A stretch of 5,235 bases of DNA from Chitinophagaceae bacterium (lineage in GTDB: Bacteria; Bacteroidota; Bacteroidia; Chitinophagales; Chitinophagaceae), in contig CANHUK010000168.1 in the NCBI GenBank assembly GCA_947463755.1, positions 1-5,235 of the forward strand, read 5' to 3'. A program made the position numbers and the translations under genes. The notes under the pieces are model-generated. The model was not told the origin of the DNA, did no database searches, and saw only the letters and a program-made list of their open reading frames with translations. Shown in pieces: positions 1 through 5,235 of the stretch (the stretch's first letter is position 1; every line of letters begins with the position of its first letter).

Positions 1-327
1 GACGCAGCCCCTTTCCTGCAGTGTGCGAAGCATCTCTGCATATTTATCCACCCGTTGTCGTTGCGACCATTGCCGTCGGAGATCATCCGCGTCAACGGGT
101 CCCTCATCCCAGGGGATGTCAAGGAATTGCAGGGTATCAAAGATATCCTGTACATAGGCCGGCCTGACCCTCCCGATGTCGAGGTCATCTATGCGCAACA
201 GGATCGATGCGCCATACCGACGAGCCAGACCTGCTGTGAGCACAAAGGACAGGATATTCCCTTCATGCAGAAATCCGCTCGGCGTCGGAGCAATGCGTGT
301 GCGTTGATATGTCGGATGTTCATGCAT
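1..327 (-). CDS. Glutamyl-tRNA synthetase-like protein (GluRS/GluQRS family), N-terminal part, cut by the window edge
   Basis: The visible 109 residues are the start of a class I aminoacyl-tRNA synthetase catalytic domain of the glutamyl type, which activates glutamate with ATP. Residues 11-24 read RIAPTPSGFLHEGN, matching the family motif R-x-A-P-S-P-[TS]-G-x-L-H-x-G. The class I HIGH signature appears here as HEGN. RIDDLD at 45-50 matches the usual RIEDTD or RIEDLD, and WDEGP at 73-77 is also a family motif. The divergent motifs suggest a paralogue of housekeeping GltX, perhaps glutamyl-Q-tRNA(Asp) synthetase. The KMSKS-like loop and any anticodon-binding domain lie outside the window, so GluRS and GluQRS cannot be separated. 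I chose the ATG at 327 because AGG sits five bases ahead of it; an in-frame ATG at 357 would add ten residues. It lies 81 bases after the transferase-like gene, probably in the same transcript. The family call is firm, the substrate is not. Confidence 0.85.
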   Translation of the reverse strand, partial: MHEHPTYQRTRIAPTPSGFLHEGNILSFVLTAGLARRYGASILLRIDDLDIGRVRPAYVQDIFDTLQFLDIPWDEGPVDADDLRRQWSQRQRVDKYAEMLRTLQERGCV

Positions 328-389
328 GATCGCCTGCCTTCGCTTTTTGATGCACATATATCCGGAATGATCATCCTTCAGGCGATCAT
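326..389 (-). repeat. 11-bp perfect inverted repeat over the start region of the synthetase-like gene
   Basis: On the plus strand, ATGATCGCCTG (326-336) is the exact reverse complement of CAGGCGATCAT (379-389), with a 42-base spacer. In the minus-strand mRNA, the downstream arm contains the AGG of the presumed ribosome-binding site and the first two bases of the start codon at 327. Pairing of the arms could therefore block translation of the synthetase-like gene. The repeat is directly visible; a regulatory role is inference. Confidence 0.55.
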
Positions 390-391
390 CC
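369..391 (-). repeat. Direct repeat of GGATGATC with a 15-base period
   Basis: The octamer GGATGATC occurs twice on the minus strand, at 391-384 and 376-369. The second copy overlaps the 8-bp palindrome ATGATCAT (367-374). Both copies lie just downstream of the stop codon of the transferase-like gene. This could be a protein-binding site or chance; the first copy also overlaps one arm of the larger inverted repeat. Confidence 0.3.
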
Positions 392-408
392 CGACTGCAA
401 CGCTGAAC

Positions 409-1155
409 TCAAATGAAAAATTCCGAGAAATATGCGGACCATTCTTCCTCTGTATAGGATACCGATCGAAGCACATCGTCATTCCATGGCTTCCAGGTCT
501 GCGATCCCGGATCGAAGTATTCCGCCACATCCCGACCCAAGAAGAGCTTATAGTCAAATCGGGGAACATCCGTTACCACATACCCCGGATAATACCAGCT
601 GCAACCGCGCGCGCGCAATTCATCCATCGTCAGCAGGATCAGATATTTGCCTAAACTGAACCGTGCATATTCCGGATCGTAGAAATGAAGGATGGAAGAT
701 CCGGACTTTTTACCGGTGTCGAAAATACCCATCCCTACTAACCTCTCCCTATCCCATATCTGAAGAGCATATGTATTATAAATAGTTTCATCGCCATCAT
801 AATACAATGCATCATGAATGGAACTATACCCATCAAAAGGCACGGACTCCAGATACTTGTTATACAACAATTCATGGGTAGGATGTGGTCGATAGTCTGA
901 CAGCAGTTCAACCCGAAAGGATGTATTCCGCTTACGCATGCGTCGGTGCGCATCCCTGACCGGCAGATCCTGTACCGGAAATCTCAACCACCAGACCGGC
1001 CGGAAATCACGAAGCTCATGAATAAAACTGTGGGTCACCGTGAAGATCGTCTGATTCATCCGATACCATCCCAGCGCAAGAAATGCGTCCAGTTGCGCCC
1101 CGGTCAGTGCCGCCGGATGCCGTATTCTCTTGTATGCCACCATGCCCTCAGACAT
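409..1155 (-). CDS. Arginyl/leucyl-tRNA--protein transferase (ATE/Bpt) family protein, divergent, 248 aa
   Basis: ATE and Bpt enzymes move arginine or leucine from a charged tRNA to the N-terminus of a protein, marking it for N-end-rule degradation. The C-terminal half has the GNAT-like family signature: FYDPEYARFSLGKYLILL (158-175) corresponds to the FxDPdlxxxSLGxYxIL pattern, YYPGYVV (188-194) to the YLGYxI strand, and FDYKLFLG (200-207) to the MxYKxxF segment. The N-terminal half keeps the family spacing (LGWYRMNQTIF, WWLRFPVQDL, then RRMRKRN at 71-77). The cysteines expected near residues 35-55 are absent, and the only cysteine is Cys185. The ATG at 1155 follows GGGAAG at a sensible distance; Met5 at 1143 is an alternative start. 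The gene lies 98 bases after porQ and 81 bases before a glutamyl-tRNA synthetase-like gene. Family membership is likely; the amino acid and the target are unknown. Confidence 0.83.
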   Translation of the reverse strand: MSEGMVAYKRIRHPAALTGAQLDAFLALGWYRMNQTIFTVTHSFIHELRDFRPVWWLRFPVQDLPVRDAHRRMRKRNTSFRVELLSDYRPHPTHELLYNKYLESVPFDGYSSIHDALYYDGDETIYNTYALQIWDRERLVGMGIFDTGKKSGSSILHFYDPEYARFSLGKYLILLTMDELRARGCSWYYPGYVVTDVPRFDYKLFLGRDVAEYFDPGSQTWKPWNDDVLRSVSYTEEEWSAYFSEFFI

Positions 1156-1161
1156 TCGCTT

Positions 1162-1177
1162 CCCGGGAGCAACCGGG
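1162..1177 (-). repeat. GC-rich hairpin just upstream of the transferase-like gene
   Basis: The arms CCCGG (1162-1166) and CCGGG (1173-1177) flank a six-base loop. In the mRNA the stem ends six bases before the ATG at 1155 and includes most of the only Shine-Dalgarno-like sequence (GGGAAG). It could dampen initiation. It is short and unproven. Confidence 0.3.
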
Positions 1178-1253
1178 TCGGATCGAAGTTACACTTTTCT
1201 TGGTGCAAGATCCAGCAACAAAGGACCTGAAAATGAAACGATACATTCGTGAA

Positions 1254-2282
1254 TCAAGGCCTTGACAGGTCTGCCGTAACAGAGAACTGGCTGAAGGCCG
1301 CACCGGGGCGATGAACCGATCTTGCATACCGAAATTTCAACCTGCGGAGACTGACGCCGGCACCTACAGAAAACCCTGCCATCCCATTGGCCGCCCCGGG
1401 GATCGACAATTCAGCCCGACGCATGAAACTGTATCCCAATGCCAGATCGATGCGCTCACCCACAAAACCCTGAACCGCCAGGGTGACATGCCGCAGTATC
1501 TTTTCAGGAACTCCGCCGCCCGCACCTGACCAGCCGTTATCGGCCATGAACAGCGTGTCTCGATACAGCAGATCGAATCTGTGTAATCGATGGGCCGTCA
1601 GGGAGAACTGCAGCGGAGCATATTTCAATCGCTTGGTAACCCCCAGCTGCACATCAAAAGGCATGTCCTCCCTCACCTGGTCGTATGTGCGCCACTGAGC
1701 GCCCATGTTTCGGAACAACACCCCCGCCTGAAACCCCTGTGCACTATCGTGGTAATTCACCCCGACATCTGCCAGGACTGCGCCGGACCTGTAGATGCCA
1801 TACCGACTGAAAGCGCCTTTGATATTCACCCCGCCATACCAACGTTCCAGATAACGCCCGCCGGCAGACAGACGCACCGACATGTCCCGCGCGCTGAAAT
1901 CTCCCAGCACATTACCCGCTGCATCCGTCTGAGTGGCTGTTCCATAGTCGAACAGATCGATACCGCCGGACAGAACAATGGCCCGGCGAGCCGGCGCAGC
2001 TGTCATCATCCATCCCAGCTGTCGCATCCCTGAAGGATGGGCATTGAAAGCTGCAGTCATTTGTCCGTGATGTAAGGAGCGGAGGAGCGCCGGATTGTAC
2101 GCGGCTACTGCCGGATCATCGGTGATCACGGATGTATTGGCGCCGCCAAGGGCATTCATCAAGGGATAAGGCGGAAGCCGAAGGAAGGAGAAGGCTGACT
2201 GCCCGCCAAGTGTCTGCGCCATAGTGGCGCAGGCAACTTGACATCCCCAGAAGATCAGAAAGATGCGTCTGAACATCCGCAT
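1254..2282 (-). CDS. porQ: Type IX secretion system protein PorQ
   Basis: PorQ is an outer-membrane beta-barrel protein of the Bacteroidota type IX secretion system. It is known as a partner of the PorU/PorV/PorZ attachment complex that processes cargo and anchors it to the cell surface. The 342-residue product opens with a signal peptide: basic MRMFRR, a hydrophobic stretch, and a likely signal peptidase I cut after ATMA (residue 22), leaving Gln at position +1. The family's conserved N-terminus follows: GGQSAFSFLRLP (26-37), ALGGAN (44-49) and DDPAVAAYNPALL (55-67). The rest alternates polar and apolar residues and is rich in Gly and aromatics, as in a barrel. I chose the ATG at 2282; 2276 is equally possible, and neither has a clear Shine-Dalgarno site. 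The in-frame ATG at 2330 is rejected because it lies inside a terminator hairpin and would spoil the signal peptide. It follows lon, separated by two terminators. Confidence 0.93.
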   Translation of the reverse strand: MRMFRRIFLIFWGCQVACATMAQTLGGQSAFSFLRLPPYPLMNALGGANTSVITDDPAVAAYNPALLRSLHHGQMTAAFNAHPSGMRQLGWMMTAAPARRAIVLSGGIDLFDYGTATQTDAAGNVLGDFSARDMSVRLSAGGRYLERWYGGVNIKGAFSRYGIYRSGAVLADVGVNYHDSAQGFQAGVLFRNMGAQWRTYDQVREDMPFDVQLGVTKRLKYAPLQFSLTAHRLHRFDLLYRDTLFMADNGWSGAGGGVPEKILRHVTLAVQGFVGERIDLALGYSFMRRAELSIPGAANGMAGFSVGAGVSLRRLKFRYARSVHRPGAAFSQFSVTADLSRP

Positions 2283-2310
2283 ACGGGCGAAAATAAGGAT
2301 TGGAACCTGA

Positions 2311-2347
2311 CAAAAAAGAAAATCCCCCATGGAAATGGGGGAATTTT
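2311..2347 (-). terminator. Intrinsic terminator between lon and porQ (second of two)
   Basis: On the minus strand, CCCCCAT and ATGGGGG form a 7-bp stem around the loop TTCC. It is extended by an AAAA/TTTT pairing with one bulge, and followed by a T-rich run ATTTTCTTTTTTG (2323-2311). This is a good rho-independent terminator for transcripts running toward porQ. It ends about 28 bases before the porQ start, so it could instead act as a leader attenuator. The A run ahead of the stem gives a weaker reading on the plus strand. Confidence 0.75.
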
Positions 2348-2370
2348 GTAACCCTTAAAACAACCAACAT

Positions 2371-2394
2371 GAAAAACTAACTTGCGTAGTTTTC
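2371..2394 (-). repeat. A/T-rich hairpin in the lon-porQ gap
   Basis: The plus strand reads GAAAAACTA (2371-2379), a seven-base loop, then TAGTTTTC (2387-2394); the arms pair with one bulged base. It lies between the two terminators of this gap, so if this stretch is transcribed it would be one stem of a structured leader or small RNA. No function can be read from the sequence. Confidence 0.4.
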
Positions 2395-2437
2395 AAGAAT
2401 AACAAGGTTTCTTTTGAAATGTTCAGGATGCTGGCAG

Positions 2438-2455
2438 AAAAAAAACCCTTTTTTT
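2438..2455. repeat. Homopolymer palindrome A8-CCC-T7
   Basis: Eight A, three C and seven T form an A/T-only inverted repeat with a three-base loop. It could be a weak terminator-like element on either strand, or a bent and easily melted stretch. It sits 20 bases past the lon terminator. The homopolymers are also prone to length change and to sequencing error. Confidence 0.35.
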
Positions 2456-2475
2456 GATTTCCATGCAAAGAACAT

Positions 2476-2507
2476 AAAAAAAGGGACATCCCGGAAAGGA
2501 CGTCCCT
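2476..2507 (-). terminator. Intrinsic terminator of lon
   Basis: On the minus strand the stem AGGGACGTCC / GGATGTCCCT (one mismatch, loop TTTCCG) is followed by seven T (2482-2476). It starts 23 bases after the lon stop codon at 2531. Stem strength, T tract and position all fit a rho-independent terminator for lon. Confidence 0.85.
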
Positions 2508-2530
2508 GCTCAAAAATCGATGCTGCAAGT

Positions 2531-4933
2531 TTATGACAGGGCCAGTTCCAGCACCTGATGCATGGTTTTTACATAATGGAAGGTAATGCCTTCGATGAAG
2601 CCGGTCTCTATCTCCTGTACATCCTTCTCATTCTGCCAGCAGAGGATGATCTCCTTCATGCCCGCACGCTTGGCCGCCAGCACCTTTTCCTTGATGCCGC
2701 CAACCGGCAGCACTTGTCCGCGGAGGGTGGCCTCGCCGGTCATGGCCAGGTGAGAACGTACCTTCCGGCTGGTCAGGGCGGAAGCCAAAGCGGTCATCAT
2801 CGTAATCCCCGCACTCGGACCATCCTTCGGGACGGCCCCCTCAGGAACATGGATATGTATATTGCGTTCCCTGAAAAGTACAGGATCGATGCCGATCTTC
2901 TTGGCGTTGGACTGAAGGTAGGTAAGCGCCGTGGCCGCACTCTCCTTCATGACATTGCCCAGGTTGCCGGTCAGTTTCAGTTCTCCCTTGCCTTCACTCA
3001 GGCTTGTTTCTATGAACAGAATGTCACCGCCTACATAGGTCCAGGCCAGTCCAACGGCTACCCCGGGCATATTGGCCGTCTTATAGATCTCGTTGGAATA
3101 CCTCGCCTTTCCGAGGATACGCTCCACATCCTTGCGGGTGATCGTACCCTTGATCCGTCCCTTCATCGCATACTCCTTGGCCATGGCCCGCATCAGCGAA
3201 GCCAGCTGCCGGTCGAGTTCACGCACCCCGCTCTCACGGGTGTACTGCTCGATCACCATGCGAAGTACATCCGGGCTCACCTTAAGCGGCACCTTACCCA
3301 GGCCATGCATCTCCTTCTGTTTGGGTACGAGATGACGATTGGCGATCTCCTGTTTCTCTTCAACGGCATAGCCGCTGAGCTCTATGATCTCGAGCCGATC
3401 CCGGAGTGCAGGCTGAATACTCTGGATATCATTTGCCGTGGCGATGAAGAGGACCTTGCTCAGGTCGTACTCCAACTCCAGGTAGTTATCATAGAAGGAA
3501 TGGTTCTGTTCGGGATCCAGGACCTCCAGCAGTGCGGAAGATGGGTCGCCCCGGTGATCCCGTCCTACCTTGTCGATCTCGTCGAGGATCATGACGGGAT
3601 TGGATGTCTTGACCTTTCGGATGGTCTGCAGGATCCGGCCCGGCATAGCCCCGATATAGGTCTTGCGGTGACCGCGGATCTCACTCTCATCGTGGAGGCC
3701 GCCCAGACTGATGCGGGCATACTTGCGGCCAATGGCGTTAGAGATGCTGCGGCCCAGCGAGGTCTTACCGATACCCGGAGGCCCCACAAAGCAGAGGATC
3801 GGGCTTTTCATATCGCCCTTCAGCTTCAGAACAGCCAGGTATTCAAGGATGCGTTCCTTGATCCTGTCCATTCCGTAGTGGTCCGCGTCCAGTACCTTCT
3901 TGGCCTTGCGAAGGTCGTAACTATCCTCCGTGCAGTCTTCCCAGGGGAGGTCCAGCAACAGATCAAGGTGGTTGTAGACAATGGAATAGTCGGGCGTGCT
4001 GGGATGCATACGCTCGAGCTTTTCCAGGTTCTTCTTGAACAATTCTGCAGCGGCCTTCGACCATTTTTTGGTTTCCGCCTTCTTCCGCATGTCCTGAAGC
4101 TCACGGTCGTTCGCATCTCCGCCGAGTTCCTCCTTGATACTTTTGAGTTGCTGCTGCAGGAAATATTCCCGTTGCTGCTTGTCGAGCTCTGTCTTCGTTT
4201 TGGTCGTGACCTTGTTCTTGAGTTCGGCAAACTGCAATTCCTTTTGCAAGAGATGCAGCAGTGTCTCCGAACGCGCCTTCAGGTCATCCATCTCCAGCAG
4301 CTGCTGCTTCTCGAAGAGATCACTGTTCAGGTTGCTGCTCACAAAATGGATCAGAAAGGCAGGGTTCTCTATGTTTCGCAAGATGATGCTTGCCTCTGTC
4401 GGTATATTAGGAGACAATTGGATGATCTGCCCGGCCAGGTCCTTGATGGAGCTGACCGTGGCATCAAACTGCTGATCATCTGTGATCACCGTCTCCTCCA
4501 GTACCCGGATCCGCCCGCGGAAGAAAGGTTCCTGCTCCGTGACTTCCAGCAGTTCAAAGCGCTTGCGCCCCTGGATGATCACCGTCGTTCCTCCATCCGG
4601 CATCTTGATGAGCTTGATGACCTTGGCCACCGTACCCACCCTGACCAGGTCGTCTACCCCGGGATCCTCGACGTTGGAGTCCTTTTGAGCCAGAACCCCG
4701 ACCAGTTTACTGCCCTTATAGGCTTCAGTGACCGCCTTGATCGACTTGTCGCGACCCACCGTGATCGGAATCACCACGCCCGGAAACAACACCGTGTTGC
4801 GCAATGGCAACACCGGCAGGTCCTCCGGGATCTGAATCTCATCCGGTCCGTCCCCATCTCCCTCGTTCAGCGGGATGATCGGCATGAAATCCATGTCATC
4901 GTCCGCCATATGATACGTTCTGTCCAAACTCAT
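2531..4933 (-). CDS. lon: ATP-dependent serine protease Lon (LonA type)
   Basis: Lon is a cytosolic homohexameric protease that unfolds and degrades damaged and selected regulatory proteins using ATP. The 800-residue product is complete. It has an acidic N-terminal tail, a LON substrate-binding domain beginning at LPVLPLRNTVLFPG (39-52), a charged helical linker (roughly 205-320), an AAA+ module and a C-terminal protease domain. Walker A is GPPGIGKTS (384-392) and Walker B is ILDEID (449-454). ATAND (498-502) carries the sensor-1 Asn, RDR (511-513) the arginine finger, and GVRELDR (569-575) sensor 2. The catalytic dyad is Ser707 in PKDGPSAG and Lys750 in GGIKEKVLAA. I chose the ATG at 4933 because GGAAAG precedes it and a promoter lies at 4982-5011, ruling out the longer reading from 5074. 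The ATG at 4909 is an alternative. The gene has its own terminator. Nothing essential is missing. Confidence 0.98.
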   Translation of the reverse strand: MSLDRTYHMADDDMDFMPIIPLNEGDGDGPDEIQIPEDLPVLPLRNTVLFPGVVIPITVGRDKSIKAVTEAYKGSKLVGVLAQKDSNVEDPGVDDLVRVGTVAKVIKLIKMPDGGTTVIIQGRKRFELLEVTEQEPFFRGRIRVLEETVITDDQQFDATVSSIKDLAGQIIQLSPNIPTEASIILRNIENPAFLIHFVSSNLNSDLFEKQQLLEMDDLKARSETLLHLLQKELQFAELKNKVTTKTKTELDKQQREYFLQQQLKSIKEELGGDANDRELQDMRKKAETKKWSKAAAELFKKNLEKLERMHPSTPDYSIVYNHLDLLLDLPWEDCTEDSYDLRKAKKVLDADHYGMDRIKERILEYLAVLKLKGDMKSPILCFVGPPGIGKTSLGRSISNAIGRKYARISLGGLHDESEIRGHRKTYIGAMPGRILQTIRKVKTSNPVMILDEIDKVGRDHRGDPSSALLEVLDPEQNHSFYDNYLELEYDLSKVLFIATANDIQSIQPALRDRLEIIELSGYAVEEKQEIANRHLVPKQKEMHGLGKVPLKVSPDVLRMVIEQYTRESGVRELDRQLASLMRAMAKEYAMKGRIKGTITRKDVERILGKARYSNEIYKTANMPGVAVGLAWTYVGGDILFIETSLSEGKGELKLTGNLGNVMKESAATALTYLQSNAKKIGIDPVLFRERNIHIHVPEGAVPKDGPSAGITMMTALASALTSRKVRSHLAMTGEATLRGQVLPVGGIKEKVLAAKRAGMKEIILCWQNEKDVQEIETGFIEGITFHYVKTMHQVLELALS

Positions 4934-4981
4934 AGCTTTCCACATTAACGACAGGCTGACACGTTTTAATGCCTCCCCGAT

Positions 4982-5011
4982 CAAAAATACAATCACACCC
5001 CTCAGGACAAT
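4982..5011 (-). promoter_or_regulatory. Candidate lon promoter, Bacteroidota type
   Basis: TATTTTTG (4989-4982) matches the Bacteroidota -7 consensus TAnnTTTG exactly. ATTG (5011-5008) matches three of four bases of the -33 box TTTG, with an 18-base spacer. Transcription would begin near 4976, giving a leader of about 40 bases before the ATG at 4933. The box match is seen; promoter activity is inferred. Confidence 0.55.
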
Positions 5012-5016
5012 ATTGA

Positions 5017-5030
5017 TGCCAATGATGGCA
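5017..5030. promoter_or_regulatory. Dyad TGCCA-N4-TGGCA upstream of the lon promoter
   Basis: TGCCA (5017-5021) and TGGCA (5026-5030) are perfect inverted 5-bp arms around ATGA. The dyad ends five bases upstream of the candidate -33 box, where an activator or repressor of lon could bind. A short dyad like this can arise by chance, and I do not recognise a regulator for it. Confidence 0.3.
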
Positions 5031-5100
5031 AAGTGGTACCTATACCCCCCGGCAGTCCATAACCGACCCCGCAACCACCGGAAAACCTGTCAGTATTTTT

Positions 5101-5135
5101 AAAAAAAACAGCCAGTCTGTCACACAGACTGGCTG
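5101..5135 (-). terminator. Intrinsic terminator of the outer-membrane protein gene
   Basis: CAGCCAGTCTGT (5109-5120) and ACAGACTGGCTG (5124-5135) form a perfect 12-bp stem with a three-base loop, followed on the minus strand by eight T (5108-5101). It starts about 35 bases after the stop codon of the upstream partial gene and isolates it from lon. This is the strongest terminator in the window. Confidence 0.92.
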
Positions 5136-5169
5136 CCTTGCCATATGCGGAACGGCTCGGATGAAGGGA

Positions 5170-5235
5170 TCAGAAGTTGATGCCGACGCCGAGCTGCACC
5201 ATCTGACTCTTCCAGGTATCGGAATTAGCGACATC
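5170..5235 (-). CDS. C-terminal end of a probable outer-membrane beta-barrel protein (partial)
   Basis: Only the last 21 codons are present, entering from the right edge and ending in TGA at 5172-5170. The translation ends MVQLGVGINF. Alternating apolar residues with a terminal Phe form the usual last strand of an outer-membrane barrel, which acts as the signal for BAM-dependent insertion. Many Bacteroidota porin-family proteins end in a similar GVGxxF pattern. The strong terminator just downstream supports this as a true gene end. Which barrel family it belongs to cannot be told from 21 residues. Confidence 0.6.
   Translation of the reverse strand, partial: DVANSDTWKSQMVQLGVGINF

Noticed and set aside
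606..616. Alternating CG run that might form Z-DNA
   Set aside because: It is only 11 bases long and is explained by Arg-Ala-Arg-Gly codons in the transferase-like gene.
55..654. 199-codon open frame on the plus strand
   Set aside because: It runs antisense across the synthetase-like gene, the gap and part of the transferase-like gene. The minus strand carries clear family motifs in both genes, so this frame is a shadow.
2283..2330. Longer PorQ start at 2330
   Set aside because: The ATG lies inside the terminator stem, and the added residues would place a second hydrophobic segment ahead of an already complete signal peptide.
2116..2370. 84-codon minus-strand frame starting in the lon-porQ gap
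   Set aside because: It runs through the terminator hairpin and then out of frame into the porQ signal peptide region. The product is not gene-like.
2372..2406. Possible porQ-directed promoter (TAGTTTTT with CTTG 23 bases upstream)
   Set aside because: Both boxes have mismatches, the spacing is at the long extreme, and the element overlaps the arms of an inverted repeat, so I did not call it as a feature.
2558..4948. 796-codon open frame on the plus strand, antisense to lon
   Set aside because: It mirrors lon almost end to end. The product has no recognisable motif and consists of low-quality Leu/His/Arg/Asp-rich sequence, while the opposite strand encodes a complete Lon. It is a by-product of the codon use of lon.
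4934..5074. 47-residue N-terminal extension of Lon
   Set aside because: It contains the candidate promoter and dyad, is hydrophobic and unlike Lon N-termini, and a good ribosome-binding site precedes the ATG at 4933.
1..5235. CRISPR arrays, tRNA or rRNA genes, insertion sequences, attachment sites
   Set aside because: I saw no regularly spaced repeats, no tRNA or rRNA signatures, and no transposase or integrase motifs. The gaps are short and hold only the hairpins and promoter-like sites listed.

Overview
The window looks like a piece of a Bacteroidota chromosome with fairly high GC content. The evidence is a PorQ-type component of the type IX secretion system (found in this phylum), a promoter of the phylum's TAnnTTTG type in front of lon, and weak or absent Shine-Dalgarno sites. 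I cannot place it below phylum level.

Every gene I can support lies on the minus strand, so the window reads right to left. At the right edge are the last 21 codons of a probable outer-membrane beta-barrel protein (5170-5235), followed by a strong intrinsic terminator (5101-5135). Next comes a promoter region and a complete ATP-dependent protease gene, lon (2531-4933), which has its own terminator at 2476-2507. A 248-base gap follows. It holds A/T-rich inverted repeats and a second minus-strand terminator (2311-2347), and then porQ begins (1254-2282). After 98 bases comes a 248-residue protein of the arginyl/leucyl-tRNA--protein transferase (ATE/Bpt) family (409-1155). After a further 81 bases comes the N-terminal part of a class I glutamyl-tRNA synthetase-like protein (1-327), cut by the left edge. 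No gene-free stretch exceeds 300 bases.

Lon and PorQ are standard cell-envelope and protein-quality genes: Lon degrades cytosolic proteins, and PorQ sits in the outer membrane as part of the machinery that attaches secreted proteins to the cell surface. I see no direct functional link between them.

The least ordinary part is the left end. A GluRS/GluQRS-like enzyme, which would make an aminoacyl adenylate or aminoacyl-tRNA, lies directly downstream of a family member that transfers amino acids from tRNA to proteins. The transferase-like protein lacks the N-terminal cysteines typical of its family. The gap between the two genes carries an 11-bp perfect inverted repeat that covers the ribosome-binding region and the first two bases of the synthetase start codon. 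This pair is my best candidate for an under-described system, but its joint function is inference.
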